A stretch of DNA of 64,000 nucleotides from Pseudomonadota bacterium (GCA_005776585.1 SXOX01000162.1:25587-89586); one strand, 5' to 3'. Counted from the stretch's first letter, positions 36,367 to 45,607 are shown. Made by a program: numbers and translations. Notes: generated by a model not told the origin, from the sequence alone.

Positions 36367-36794
36367 GGCTTGCTCTCCTGGCGAGACTGGAGTCCGGTGG
36401 TCATGGTGTACTTGGGGCTGGAGGCCGACATCGGAGCTTCGAGCGGTCCGCCGAGAACGCTGACAAGCACGTACTTCGGGCTACCCGCTCGGCTGGCGCC
36501 GGAGATCAGGCCGCTGCCGGTCAACGTCGTGGCCGCATCGGGACTCCACGTGTCGGTGCCGGGTCCGGGCGTTCCGATGTCGGTCCCCGCGTCGGTCGCG
36601 TCGACGCCCGGCTTGGCGTCGAGACTCGCATCGGAGCCGACCGCATCGAGCGGCCCCGTCGTATCGCTGCTTGCGTCGGCCGTGACCTTGGCGTCGTTTC
36701 CGCCGACCGCATCGGACGGCGCAGCGTCCGAGCACCCGATCACCATGGCGATCGCGGCGCTGACGCCCGGGTAACTCCATCGTCTGTTTCTCAT
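36363..36794 (-). CDS. Asp-rich lipoprotein paired with collagen-like gene
   Basis: 143 residues from ATG 36794 (GGAGGCG 9 nt upstream). The lipoprotein signal is [18 protein letters not shown]. An acidic, Asp/Ala/Thr-rich linker (about 22-95) leads to a short C-terminal region with a repeated motif, [17 protein letters not shown] and [11 protein letters not shown], suggesting two half-repeats. Stop and next start overlap as ATGA, so it is made together with the collagen-like protein and may be its membrane tether. Confidence 0.65.
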   Translation of the reverse strand: MRNRRWSYPGVSAAIAMVIGCSDAAPSDAVGGNDAKVTADASSDTTGPLDAVGSDASLDAKPGVDATDAGTDIGTPGPGTDTWSPDAATTLTGSGLISGASRAGSPKYVLVSVLGGPLEAPMSASSPKYTMTTGLQSRQESKP

Positions 36795-36842
36795 CTTCTC
36801 AGTCGCCTCCTTATGAGGTCTGGGCCTGTGGAGCAGGACGTA

Positions 36843-36864
36843 ACCCTCATTTCCGTTTGAGGGT
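36843..36864. promoter_or_regulatory. Hairpin in the leader of the lipoprotein/collagen operon
   Basis: ACCCTCA, 8-nt loop, TGAGGGT, a perfect 7-bp stem about 50 nt upstream of ATG 36794. A TATACT element lies just before it on the minus strand, so it could be a transcript-leading hairpin or operator. It is also placed to end transcription from the upstream dipeptidase-like gene, but no T-run follows. Confidence 0.35.
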
Positions 36865-36904
36865 AGTATATCGTTCTGCGTGAGTCTAGCCCGCGCGACC
36901 CGAC

Positions 36905-39283
36905 CTACTTCAGCGCCTTGGCCCGCGACTCGGCGCGCTCCCACATGCGGATGTAGCCCTCGGCCGAGCGGACGAACGGCTCGAGCTCGGCATCGGTCAT
37001 GCCCATGGCACGCGCGTCCTGAATGAGCTCGGGGAGCAGACCCACGTGCGCCATGCCCTCGGTGTTGAAGTCGAACGTGCGCTTCCCCGACACCGGCGAC
37101 GAGAACGTGACGTCGCCCGCAAACGACGTGAAGGGGTAGGCGATGGGCTTGGTCTGCGGTGCCGTACACCCCGCGTTCTTGCCGAAGCGCGGCCCGGCCT
37201 GCGGGGCGAAGCCGTTGTTGTCGAGCGCCACGCCCTGCGCCGGGTAGCCGCCGTGGTCCTTGATGCGCGCGATGCGGGCCGCGAAGTCGTGGCCAACGTT
37301 GAGCTGGTCGGGCCGCTGGCAGCGCGGGAGGTTCGTGTTGGAGATCCCGCCGAGCGAGTAGAGGTCGCCGTCGTTGTCGCCCTGGTGCGTCCCTGCGGCG
37401 GGATAGTTGGCGGCGTGCAGGAGCTCGTAGGCGCGGACCCGCGACCGGCGCGGCATGTGGTCGATCTCGATGATGAGGCCCCGGAGCATCATCTCGTGCA
37501 TCAGCGTCTCACCCAACGGCGTGAGCCCCGTCTGCTGGCAGTAGTCGCCTTCGAGCTTGGGCTCGGTGAGCTTGCTGAGCAGCGGCGCCAGGAACTCGAC
37601 GGGGGACTTGGGAAAGGTCGAGGCGTCGAGCGGGGGCGGCCCGTCGAAGGTCGCGCGCGGCTGGTTCAGGCCGCCGAACGTGACGGCGCCGTGGTCGTAG
37701 CCGTCGGGCTGTACGGGACAGGCGACGTTGGTGAAGTTGCCGTAGTAGCCGGTGTTGGCGACGTTCCCGATCTCGATGAACCCGCGATGGCCGTCCCCCG
37801 CCGAGAAGCCGTTGTCGAACTTGTGCACCGGGAAGATCGCGCGCACGCCGCGCTCCCGGTAGGTGTCGAGCTTGGCCTTGACCAGCTCCGAGGTGCACTT
37901 CGGGAAGCCGGGGCGCTCGGTGACGTAGCAGTCGAACAGCGTCGAGGTCTCGATGCCGAGCACCACCGCGAGCTTGCCTTGCTGGATGATCTTGCGCGCC
38001 TCGGCGGGCGTCGTGACGATGCGAAACCAGCCCTTGCCGGGGCCGCCGGCGTGCGCGTCGATGTAGCGCTCGAGGGCGCGCGTCGCGTCGAGGATGCGGT
38101 CTACGGCGACCATCTCGTTACACGACAGCCGCGGCTTCTGGAGGCCGAGGCCGGTGCTCATCTGGCAAAGGACCTCGTTGGTCGTCGCGTGCTGCACCAG
38201 GAGCCGCAGCCCGCCCATCCACGCGCGCTCGAGCCAGCGATGGTAGAGCCCCTGATGCGTCGCGCGCGCGGTGGTACCCGGCCAGTGCACGAAGTCGGGG
38301 TAGCCGTCGGTATGGTGGTTGAACGCCCCCGTGTCGCCACTCAACAGCGCTGCGGCCGCCGTCGCGGGGTCGAACGCGCCGCCGCCCATGAAGTAGCCGA
38401 CGAGATCGCGCCGGCCGTCTTTGCCGTGGAAGGGCTCGCAGCTCCCGAGGGCGTGCTCGACGCCGAGCGGGTGAAACGGTGCGCCGTGGAACACGCCGCC
38501 GGCGCCGAACGCGAGGTTCGTGAACAGGTGCTCGTGGGCATCGACGAAGCCGAAGAGGTCGCCGTCGGGGAACGTGGTCTTCACGATGCTGCCCGTGGCG
38601 TTGAGGGCCAGCTCCGGGAACGGGACGCAGCCGGTCGTGGGGTAGAACGCAATCGCCGCGGCGCTGGCCGTATCGGTGACGGTGCCCGTCGTCCCGAGCC
38701 AGGCACCGGTCGCAACGTTGCGCAGCCCAAAACGGCCGGCCGAGGCGGGAGACAGGGCCCAGACGGCGGGCGAGACGTAGCCGTCCTCGTTGCGCGTGAC
38801 ATCCGACTCGAGCGCGGCGAGCCTTTCGAGCGCGCCGTCCTTGTTCGCCGCGAGGAAGCGCCCTTCGGCGTCCCGCAGGAGAAAGGTGCCGAGGTCCGTG
38901 GGTTCGAGCGTGAGGCGCGCGGCGGTGTCCAGCGTCGTGCCGGTGAAGGCGAAGCGTGCGCCATCGGTGCTTGCGACGAGCAGCCGGCCAGTGCTCTTGC
39001 CGGGGGCGGCGGCGTCGATGGCGAAGCAGCCGCCGGCGAGGCCGTGGCCGGTGGTGTCGGTGGCGTAGGGCGCAGGCCGCGGGCCGTCGTCGACGAGCGT
39101 GTCCTCGCTGGCCGAGCTGGTGTCCGCAGGAGCGAGGAGCTCGGGCCCCGCGTCGATGGCGGTCTGGGTGTCGGGCGTGGCGTCGGGCACATCTTTGGCG
39201 CAACCGGCAATGGCGCAGAGCAGCGATAGGCCCAGTACGAAGCGCGCGCGGCGCGCAGAGATCGAAGCGAGGTGGGTGAGCAT
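36905..39283 (-). CDS. Membrane-dipeptidase-like metal hydrolase lipoprotein
   Basis: 792 residues. The lipoprotein signal (RRARFVLGLSLLCAIAGC) is followed by an acidic linker and a beta-trefoil-like segment (about 80-215, GTFLLRDAEGRFLAANKDGA, LRNVATGAWLG). The catalytic part begins GDLFGFVDAHEHLFTNLAFG, with the HxH of amidohydrolase/M19 enzymes, and continues with MMLRGLIIEIDHMPRRSRVR, AANYPAAGTHQGD and HVGLLPELIQDARAMGMTD, which mirror the SHxS and GxDFDG regions of renal dipeptidase. The metal-ligand set is incomplete by eye, so activity is likely but unproven. Probably secreted to the surface. Confidence 0.7.
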   Translation of the reverse strand: MLTHLASISARRARFVLGLSLLCAIAGCAKDVPDATPDTQTAIDAGPELLAPADTSSASEDTLVDDGPRPAPYATDTTGHGLAGGCFAIDAAAPGKSTGRLLVASTDGARFAFTGTTLDTAARLTLEPTDLGTFLLRDAEGRFLAANKDGALERLAALESDVTRNEDGYVSPAVWALSPASAGRFGLRNVATGAWLGTTGTVTDTASAAAIAFYPTTGCVPFPELALNATGSIVKTTFPDGDLFGFVDAHEHLFTNLAFGAGGVFHGAPFHPLGVEHALGSCEPFHGKDGRRDLVGYFMGGGAFDPATAAAALLSGDTGAFNHHTDGYPDFVHWPGTTARATHQGLYHRWLERAWMGGLRLLVQHATTNEVLCQMSTGLGLQKPRLSCNEMVAVDRILDATRALERYIDAHAGGPGKGWFRIVTTPAEARKIIQQGKLAVVLGIETSTLFDCYVTERPGFPKCTSELVKAKLDTYRERGVRAIFPVHKFDNGFSAGDGHRGFIEIGNVANTGYYGNFTNVACPVQPDGYDHGAVTFGGLNQPRATFDGPPPLDASTFPKSPVEFLAPLLSKLTEPKLEGDYCQQTGLTPLGETLMHEMMLRGLIIEIDHMPRRSRVRAYELLHAANYPAAGTHQGDNDGDLYSLGGISNTNLPRCQRPDQLNVGHDFAARIARIKDHGGYPAQGVALDNNGFAPQAGPRFGKNAGCTAPQTKPIAYPFTSFAGDVTFSSPVSGKRTFDFNTEGMAHVGLLPELIQDARAMGMTDAELEPFVRSAEGYIRMWERAESRAKALK

Positions 39284-39330
39284 GGATGAACCTTTGAGCG
39301 AAGGGTGGTGGGCAGCTGCTTGAGGCGGGC

Positions 39331-41283
39331 TCAGGCGACGCGAACGCGCATGCGTACGAGCACGGCCAACGACACGAGGAGGGCGAGGAGCGAGGCTGAT
39401 CTCACTGCCGGCGCGCCGGGCGACGACGCGCAGCCGGACGTCGCTGTGGAGGACGCACGCACGTCGATACCGATCGGGCCCACCTCGGCGCCTGTGACCG
39501 TCTCGATGGCGCCTCCGGCATCGACCGGGGCGCGGCCAGCGTCGGGTGGGTAGTCCATGGGCTCAGAGAACGTGAGGGGCTCGCTCGACTTGCCGAGATC
39601 CGCCGGCGCAACGACCTCTGCGACCATCATCTCGACAACGACTGGCTCGATTACGACCGCCTCCGGAGCGGCGGACTCAGCAACGTCGGTGCTCTCGGGC
39701 CCCGCATCCGGCGGTGGTGGCGTCGCGCCCGGCAGCACGCAGCCGAGCGGCGCCTTGCACTCGCCCGAGGCACACGCGGTCACGAGGTCGAGGTCCAGAC
39801 AGCCGTCCCCGTTGGAGTCGAGGCACACGCGCGCTGCGGCCTGAGCGCCACCGGGCACGGTCGTGCAGCTGACCTCACCGGCGGTCGGGCAGGCGTCGTT
39901 GCAGCCGCCCGCGCCGCAGCCACCGTCGACCGTGCACGTCGCCCCGGGCTTGCACGCCCCGAGGTCCTTCCATTCCAGGCAGGCGTCGACGTCGACGTTG
40001 CCGCACTCGACCGTGTGCCAGATGCCCGCGGCGTCCTTCTGGCAGCCCTTGGCCCCCACGGCATCGCAGTCGTCGAGGCAGTTGAACGAGCACGAGCCGT
40101 ACTCGCACATCTGTCCCGCGTTGCACGCTTGGTACGGGATGAACACGTGGCAGCCGTCGACGAGCGTGCAGCCGTGGACGACCCACACGCTCGTGACCGC
40201 GTCCCAAACGCACTGAGTATCGAACGGCCCGCTGCACGCGTCTTTGCAGGTCGTGACGCAGCTGTGGTTGGCGCACACACGCCCGGGGCCGCAGGGCGCC
40301 ACGCCGCCCGTGTCGCCTTCGTCGACCTGGCCGTCGCAGTCGTTGTCGAGCCCGTCACACACCTCGTCGCCGTCGCTGCCGCTGCAATCCGAGTCGACGC
40401 CGTCTTGACAGAGATCGGCCGCGCCGGGGTGCACGGCCTTGCTCGACTCGTTGCAGTCGAGGTCCGCGGTGACGCCGTCGGCGTCGAGGTCCTGCGCGAC
40501 CGTGATGATGAGCGACGGCGCGGAGTCGCCCTCCTTGGCGGAGAAGGTGATCTGGCGCTCCAACGGTGTGTCGGCCTTGCCGAAGTCGGGGTCGTAGAGG
40601 TGAAAGCCGCAGTTCTCCGCCAGCGGCAGGTCGGCATAGTCGGTATCGCCGGTCAGCCAGTCACGCACGGCCTTCGTCACGTCGAACAGCAGCGACTTGC
40701 CGTCGGGCTCGGTCGCGACGTTCTGCGGCAGCGAGCTCCAGGTCGTGCCGTCGGTGTCGTTCAAGGTGGCCTCGCTCCAGCCGCACACGGCGTTGGGGCT
40801 GCCAATCTTCTTGAGCCGTGTGGCCACGACCTTGACGGGCCCGCCGAGCTTCTCGGTGACGACGCCGATGCGCATCCGCAGGGTGGCCTTGACGATCGTG
40901 CCTTTGGGCACCGTGGCGAGATCGAACCGCAGGTAGCTCCGAAACTTGCGATAGGCATCCCACGCAGGTGTCGCCGTCGCGCACTCGCCAGGGGGAGCGC
41001 ACCAGGCGGGCGTCTCTGCCACACCGGGGCAGCACTCCTTCTTGGGCGCGCCCTTGGTGCAGATGTTGTCAGCCTTGTCCGAGAGGCAGGCCTGACGCTC
41101 GATGCCGACCTTGAGCATGGGCTCGAGCCCGTGCACGGCGGGGTCGTCGTGCGTGGTCCAGGTGTCGTCGGTCGGCTTGAGCGTCACCTCGACGAGGCCC
41201 TTGGGGTCCGCCGGCTTAGCCCAGGACGAGGAGACGGCGAGCAGGGCGCCGAGAGAGGCCAGGATACGCGACGTGGTGAGCAT
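39331..41283 (-). CDS. DNRLRE/MopE Cys-rich surface protein with C-terminal anchor
   Basis: 650 residues from ATG 41283; upstream in-frame residues are not protein-like. A signal peptide (LTTSRILASLGALLAVSSSWA) is followed by a DNRLRE-type beta-sandwich (about 25-225: VEVTLKPTDDTWTTHD, RSYLRFDLATVPKGTIVKAT, LLFDVTKAVRDWLTG). Next come MopE loops (CQDGVDSDCSGSDGDEVCDG, CDGLDNDCDGQVDEGD), a long Cys-rich region (CKDACSGPFDTQCVWD, CNDACPTAGEVSC), an acidic linker and a sorting-like C-terminus (SGCASSPGAPAVRSASLLAL, then RMRVRVA). Surface-anchored stalk of unknown ligand. Confidence 0.75.
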   Translation of the reverse strand: MLTTSRILASLGALLAVSSSWAKPADPKGLVEVTLKPTDDTWTTHDDPAVHGLEPMLKVGIERQACLSDKADNICTKGAPKKECCPGVAETPAWCAPPGECATATPAWDAYRKFRSYLRFDLATVPKGTIVKATLRMRIGVVTEKLGGPVKVVATRLKKIGSPNAVCGWSEATLNDTDGTTWSSLPQNVATEPDGKSLLFDVTKAVRDWLTGDTDYADLPLAENCGFHLYDPDFGKADTPLERQITFSAKEGDSAPSLIITVAQDLDADGVTADLDCNESSKAVHPGAADLCQDGVDSDCSGSDGDEVCDGLDNDCDGQVDEGDTGGVAPCGPGRVCANHSCVTTCKDACSGPFDTQCVWDAVTSVWVVHGCTLVDGCHVFIPYQACNAGQMCEYGSCSFNCLDDCDAVGAKGCQKDAAGIWHTVECGNVDVDACLEWKDLGACKPGATCTVDGGCGAGGCNDACPTAGEVSCTTVPGGAQAAARVCLDSNGDGCLDLDLVTACASGECKAPLGCVLPGATPPPPDAGPESTDVAESAAPEAVVIEPVVVEMMVAEVVAPADLGKSSEPLTFSEPMDYPPDAGRAPVDAGGAIETVTGAEVGPIGIDVRASSTATSGCASSPGAPAVRSASLLALLVSLAVLVRMRVRVA

Positions 41284-41468
41284 GGTGGCGCCAGTGTCGA
41301 CGGGACCGCCCGCGGTTTCAAGGGCCGTGCGGGCTAGGAGCGTGTTGCCCAAAGCGCAACGGTGCATGGCGTGAGCTTCAGTTCGGACTTGGGTCATAAC
41401 GCGCCGTGTGCGGAGTCGTGCACGCGGGGCGACTTCGGCGCGGGTGCCTCCGTGAACGTCCTCGTGCG

Positions 41469-41499
41469 CGTCCACGTGCTCGTGCTCGTGCTCGATTCG
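41469..41499. repeat. Left inverted repeat flanking the four-helix-bundle gene
   Basis: Thirty-one nt rich in CGTGCTCGTGCTCG. Its reverse complement matches the right copy in two perfect blocks: 19 nt (left 41481-41499 with right 41979-41997, CGAATCGAGCACGAGCACG) and 21 nt (left 41469-41489 with right 42001-42021). The 354-bp gap between genes that holds it has no other coding signal. Confidence 0.85.
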
Positions 41500-41637
41500 A
41501 GCGGTCTCATGTCGCGCCGGCCTTCACTGGCAGCGACCTTTCTGTGCGTCGATCTGTGAAGCACGGCGCCCCGTCGCAACGCTAAGTCACCAGCACGTCG
41601 CAGCACCAACGCGACCTACGGACAAGGGAACTCCAAG

Positions 41638-41976
41638 ATGCTTGATTACGAACGACTTGACGTCTACCAACGCGCGATCGAACACCTCGCAGTGGCTGCC
41701 CGCATGCTCAACGTCATGCCAAAGGGACAGGCGGTGCTCTCAGACCAACTCAAGCGCGCCAGCATATCGATTCCGCTCAACATCGCCGAAGGTTCGGGCA
41801 AACCCGACGGTCCCGACCGACGGCGCTACATGGCGATCGCACGAGGCTCCGCAATGGAATGCGGCGCCATCATCGATGCCGCGCGCATCCTCGGAGCCGC
41901 CACGCCGAGCGACGCGAACGAGGCGAAGGTCCTTTTGGAGCGCATTGTGTCGATGCTCAGCCGCATGTGTCGGTAG
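41638..41976 (+). CDS. Four-helix-bundle S23/IVS-type protein
   Basis: 112 residues. The family signature is clear: YERLDVYQRAIEHL at the N-terminus, QLKRASISIPLNIAEGSGKP in the second helix region, and YMAIARGSAMECGAIIDAAR in the third. Members are encoded in intervening sequences of some 23S rRNAs and include Avd-like accessory proteins of diversity-generating retroelements; they form basic pentameric bundles that bind nucleic acid. No rRNA or reverse transcriptase lies here. The gene instead sits alone between inverted repeats with a long untranslated leader (41500-41637). Confidence 0.85.
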   Translation: MLDYERLDVYQRAIEHLAVAARMLNVMPKGQAVLSDQLKRASISIPLNIAEGSGKPDGPDRRRYMAIARGSAMECGAIIDAARILGAATPSDANEAKVLLERIVSMLSRMCR

Positions 41977-41978
41977 GA

Positions 41979-42021
41979 CGAATCGAGCACGAGCACGTAG
42001 ACGAGCACGAGCACGTGGACG
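41979..42021. repeat. Right inverted repeat flanking the four-helix-bundle gene
   Basis: Forty-three nt starting 3 nt after the S23 stop. It is the reverse complement of the left copy with a 12-nt internal expansion (an extra TAGACGAGCACG between the two matching blocks). The GAGCACGAGCACG hexamer-like units are themselves tandem, so slippage could explain the difference. In RNA the pair would close a stem around the whole gene. Confidence 0.85.
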
Positions 42022-42065
42022 AGCGGGCAACTGCGACCCTACTCGGTTCTATGCGCAACACGCTC

Positions 42066-44492
42066 CTAGGGTACCTCCCACGCGGGCGAGAAGAAGCCGG
42101 CCTCGAGCGCGCCCGAGTCCGACCAGACCATCCAGTCCGGGATGCGGAAGCGGGACTGGAAGGGCTGGATTTGATAGAGCAGCCGCTCGTAGGTGCGCGC
42201 GGTGACCAACACGGCGTTGAGGCGCTCTCCCGCGGGGTAGACGAACGCGAGCGCCGCGCCTGGCTGCGCCTTCGTGGCGGTGACGGAGGCGTCGTCCCAC
42301 ATGAACGGGATCGAGTCGGGGACGCCCGCCGTCGCGCGCGAGGCGCCGAGCCAGATGAGGTTGCGCTCCGCGCGCACCGCCGGCGTCACGGCGGACGCGG
42401 GCAGCGCACAGCCGTGACCGTTGCCGATGAGCATGAACGTCGAGAGCAGCCACGCGGCGTAGCGGGCGTACTCGGGCGCGCCCGCGTCCGGAGTGACGAG
42501 GCAAAACGGCCGCATGAAGACCTCGTCGAGCGGTCCGTGAACGCCCGGTCGCTTGCCCGTCGTGGGCCCGACCGGCATGTCCGACGCGACGACCGCGTGC
42601 GTCGCGCCGTCGACGATGACGCTGGTCACACCCTTGTCGGCCAGCGCCTTGCCGTTCAGCGTGAGGCTGCGCACGTTGGTCGTCGTCAAGGTGACCTGCG
42701 CGCCCGTTGCGACCGAGGTCAGCGTCGCGTCGTCGTTGGGCGCGAGCTGAGACTGAATCGTCACATAGGAGTGCCGCGGGTTGACCCACGGCGAGGACGA
42801 GACGAACGTGAAGTCGAGCTCGAACGGATCGAGGGTGCGCTCGTCCATCAGCGCGAAGAACGGCGGCCAATCGACGCAGTCGGCTCCGGGCGAAGCCTCC
42901 CCATCCCACCAATGACCGGCTCCGGGCTGCTCGTGGTAGTGCAGCTCCGGCACGATGGGCGTGAGCACCTCTTTCATCTTGCGCGCTTCGGTCACGGGGA
43001 CGTTGTCGTCGGCAACGCCGTGGATGATGTAGACGCCGCGCTTCTTGAGGTTGGTCACGTAGCGCAGGGTGTCACTCGAACGCGCGGCCCAGCCGAAGGG
43101 CGAGGTCGGCGCCGGCTTCGTCTGACCGCCATAGGTGTAAAACGAGATCCAGCCCGCGCTCGGGCCGATGACTGCAAAACGACCGGGGAACAGCGTGCCG
43201 ACCTGCCACGTGCCGTGTCCGCCCATGGAGTGGCCGCCGAGATAGACGCGCGTCGGGTCGATGGGCAACGCCGCGGAGGCCCGATCGAGCACCTCGAGCG
43301 CGTCGAGGCGACCCCACACCTCCCAGTCGAAGCCGAACGGGCGCCGGTTCGTGGCCGCGACGACATAGGACCGCTCGTGCTGCGCGTAGGCGGCGGCTTG
43401 ACCCGAGCCCTCGACCCCGGCGCCGTGGAGCGAGAGCACGAGGCCATAGGCCTTGGTCGGGTCCACGTTCGGCGGCGGACGGACGGCGTAGTACTGCACC
43501 GAGGCGTCCACGTCCGACCGGAACGTGCGCCGGAACGGACCCGCCGCGGTGGGCTCGAGCACGGGCAGGTCGACGGTGCGCTCGTAGGCCTCGGGCCACG
43601 CGGGCGACTCGAGGTACAGGGTCACCGTCTCGGTGCCTCCCGCCGTCAGCCCGGGGCGCGGTCGGATGCGAAACGCGACCTGGGTCACCGCGCCCCCAGG
43701 GAGGGCGGGGAGCGTCGTCGTCGTGGCTTCGGCGGCCGTGGACTCGACGACGGTCGCGGTCACCGGGAGCGCCGCGGACTCGTCGAAGTGAAGCACGGGC
43801 ACGCCAATCCATTGGTCGGCGAGGTCGCCAGCGACGAGGTCAGGCAAGGTCGCATCGGCGAAGTTGAAGGCGACCGCGTCGGGCGTCGTCCACAGCGCGA
43901 CGCTCGGCGTCCGCTGGCTGCCATAGCCACGCACGATCAGGAGGTTCTCGCCCGCCCGCGTGCGCAGCGGCAGACGGTGCTTGCCCGACTGATACACGTC
44001 CCCCGGCTGGCGCGCGCCGTTCAGGAAGAGCGTCATCACCGCGTCCGCGCGAACGAGCAGGTTGGTGGGCTCGGGGGTCGTAATCCGGGTCACCGCCCAC
44101 AAGGCCGCGCCGGCAAACGGGCCCTTGATCTCGCCGGTGTCCTTGGGCGCGACGTCGGACCACGCGAGCCCGTGCGCGGCGTCGGCCGGCCACGTGAAGG
44201 CGAGCGTCTCGATGGCGTCGAGCACCGGATCGGACGTCGCGGCAAACGGGAGCGTCGCGACGCGCCAGGTGGCGATGACGCGCGGTGTGGGCTCGTGGAG
44301 CGGCGCGATGGGCTTGGGTAATGGCGCCACGTCGGGCCCGTGGTCGGGCGTCTCGGGAGTGATTGGGAGGTCCGCGGCAGTGACCAGGTCCAGGCCGTCT
44401 TGGGTGTCCGAGGTGACCGGCGGAGGCGTCGACGTCGAGGCCGGGGCGCACGCGAGGGCGAGGAGGAGCAGGCAGGCGGACGCGGCTTTCAT
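42066..44492 (-). CDS. Prolyl-oligopeptidase-type esterase lipoprotein
   Basis: 808 residues from ATG 44492; lipoprotein signal KAASACLLLLALAC. An acidic linker and a jelly-roll-like N-terminal part (LLVRADAVMTLFLNGARQPG, LPLRTRAGENLLIVRGYGSQ) precede an alpha/beta-hydrolase: YGLVLSLHGAGVEGSG (oxyanion region), YLGGHSMGGHGTWQVG (nucleophile Ser in GHSMGG), IIHGVADDNVPVTEARKMKE (Asp) and HEQPGAGHWWDGEASPG (His). A further 280 residues follow (NPRHSYVTIQSQL ...). The fold and triad are those of S9-type peptidases and polysaccharide esterases with secreted PHB-depolymerase-like HGAG blocks. Substrate unknown. Confidence 0.8.
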   Translation of the reverse strand: MKAASACLLLLALACAPASTSTPPPVTSDTQDGLDLVTAADLPITPETPDHGPDVAPLPKPIAPLHEPTPRVIATWRVATLPFAATSDPVLDAIETLAFTWPADAAHGLAWSDVAPKDTGEIKGPFAGAALWAVTRITTPEPTNLLVRADAVMTLFLNGARQPGDVYQSGKHRLPLRTRAGENLLIVRGYGSQRTPSVALWTTPDAVAFNFADATLPDLVAGDLADQWIGVPVLHFDESAALPVTATVVESTAAEATTTTLPALPGGAVTQVAFRIRPRPGLTAGGTETVTLYLESPAWPEAYERTVDLPVLEPTAAGPFRRTFRSDVDASVQYYAVRPPPNVDPTKAYGLVLSLHGAGVEGSGQAAAYAQHERSYVVAATNRRPFGFDWEVWGRLDALEVLDRASAALPIDPTRVYLGGHSMGGHGTWQVGTLFPGRFAVIGPSAGWISFYTYGGQTKPAPTSPFGWAARSSDTLRYVTNLKKRGVYIIHGVADDNVPVTEARKMKEVLTPIVPELHYHEQPGAGHWWDGEASPGADCVDWPPFFALMDERTLDPFELDFTFVSSSPWVNPRHSYVTIQSQLAPNDDATLTSVATGAQVTLTTTNVRSLTLNGKALADKGVTSVIVDGATHAVVASDMPVGPTTGKRPGVHGPLDEVFMRPFCLVTPDAGAPEYARYAAWLLSTFMLIGNGHGCALPASAVTPAVRAERNLIWLGASRATAGVPDSIPFMWDDASVTATKAQPGAALAFVYPAGERLNAVLVTARTYERLLYQIQPFQSRFRIPDWMVWSDSGALEAGFFSPAWEVP

Positions 44493-45090
44493 GGTGGCGC
44501 GAGCATACACGAGGCGGGCCGCGCGGGCCCAGCGCCACGCCTTCAGCGAAATCGCATGCGGCAGAGGCGTCGTCAGAAATCAACTGCCTGAGGACACCCA
44601 CACCGGGATCGACCTGGGCGCGGGCGCGTCCGCCGCGGACAAGCCACTGCTCGACCTGCTCAACATGAGCTCTGCGAGCGTGTTGCTTCACGTCGTCACG
44701 CTCAGCATCACCGGTCCCTCGGCCAACTCCGGCGCGTCCATCCACTTCGGCGCCTCGACCTTTGACACGGTCCGCCGCGACGCGTCGGGCGACGAGCTGA
44801 TGGACCCCATCCTGCACAACGGCCCGGTCGAGGACCTGCTCTCGGTCAAGTACGTGGACCTCTCGACGCCGCCTGCCGGCCAGTTCGCGGTGCCCACTAC
44901 GTTTCCGGTCTTCCACCGTCGCGTGAGCGTGCAGCGGGACTGGAGCATCAACACCCAGGACAGCAGCGCGCCGACCGGCAACCCGCCCCTGGCGCGCTAC
45001 CTGACGGGCTGGGCCCTGATCGAGACGCCCTCGACGGTGGGCACCTACGAGTTCAGCTGGGCACACGAACTCACGGTGATCGCCCGCTGA
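44491..45090 (+). CDS. Small beta-rich protein, paralogue 1 (start unresolved, possibly 5'-truncated)
   Basis: The reading frame is protein-like from about 44590 (LPEDTHTGIDLGAGASAADK, TSTLSIT-type strands, then HNGPVEDLLSVKYVDLSTPP, RYLTGWALIETPSTVGTYEF, ending SWAHELTVIAR). The only upstream ATG, 44491, overlaps the start codon of the divergent esterase by all but one base and encodes an Arg/Ala-rich stretch, so it is suspect; ATG 44665 would remove a strand. The C-terminal third matches the next gene (SFDLAHEITLVAR) and the one after (WFEFTA, ESHVIAR). No signal peptide. Function unknown. Confidence 0.55.
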   Translation: MVARAYTRRAARAQRHAFSEIACGRGVVRNQLPEDTHTGIDLGAGASAADKPLLDLLNMSSASVLLHVVTLSITGPSANSGASIHFGASTFDTVRRDASGDELMDPILHNGPVEDLLSVKYVDLSTPPAGQFAVPTTFPVFHRRVSVQRDWSINTQDSSAPTGNPPLARYLTGWALIETPSTVGTYEFSWAHELTVIAR

Positions 45091-45127
45091 CCACGCGCGC
45101 AACGGCAGGACCAGGGAGGACCCGACC

Positions 45128-45607
45128 ATGGCATTTTACACGCTGAAGCACATGAGACGCATCACTGAGACCTCGGTCGGGAGCGACGTGGTCCGGCTGG
45201 TGCTCGATGCCGAGGCCGTCGAGGTCGGCGAGGCTAGCACCTTCGACTTCATGACCCGCATCGCGAGCATGGCGTTCACGACGGGAACGGGAGCGGAGCT
45301 GGCGCTCGGCGTCATCACCACCGACGTCTTGCGCTACGACGCCGCCGGCGCGCTGATCACCGGACTCACGACCGACACCACCGGCCAGGGGCCATGGACG
45401 TCGATCTTTCGCTACGAGTTCTCGTCGGCCACAACAGGCGTCACCTCGACGCGCGAGTTCGTCGTGCCCAAGGACTGGCGCAGTCAAGTGCCCGGGTCAG
45501 GCGTCCCGCCGGTCTCGCGCATCGTGGCCGCGTTCATCGAGTACACGCCTCCGGCGGGCGGTGGCAGCTTCGACCTGGCTCACGAGATCACCTTGGTGGC
45601 GCGATAG
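45128..45607 (+). CDS. Small beta-rich protein, paralogue 2
   Basis: 159 residues, ATG with GGGAGG 9 nt upstream. No signal peptide. Predicted mostly strand: MTRIASMAFTTGTGAELALG, DVLRYDAAGALITGL, STREFVVPKDWRSQVPG, and a C-terminal VSRIVAAFIEYTPPAGGG followed by SFDLAHEITLVAR. It aligns along its length with the flanking genes, so the three are tandem duplicates. No known family recognised. Confidence 0.7.
   Translation: MAFYTLKHMRRITETSVGSDVVRLVLDAEAVEVGEASTFDFMTRIASMAFTTGTGAELALGVITTDVLRYDAAGALITGLTTDTTGQGPWTSIFRYEFSSATTGVTSTREFVVPKDWRSQVPGSGVPPVSRIVAAFIEYTPPAGGGSFDLAHEITLVAR

Noticed and set aside
41469..42021. Diversity-generating retroelement accessory locus
   Set aside because: S23/Avd-like protein alone is not enough: no reverse transcriptase, template repeat or variable repeat was seen nearby.
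41469..42021. Intervening sequence inside a 23S rRNA
   Set aside because: The flanks are protein-coding genes (anchored DNRLRE protein and esterase lipoprotein), with no rRNA sequence.
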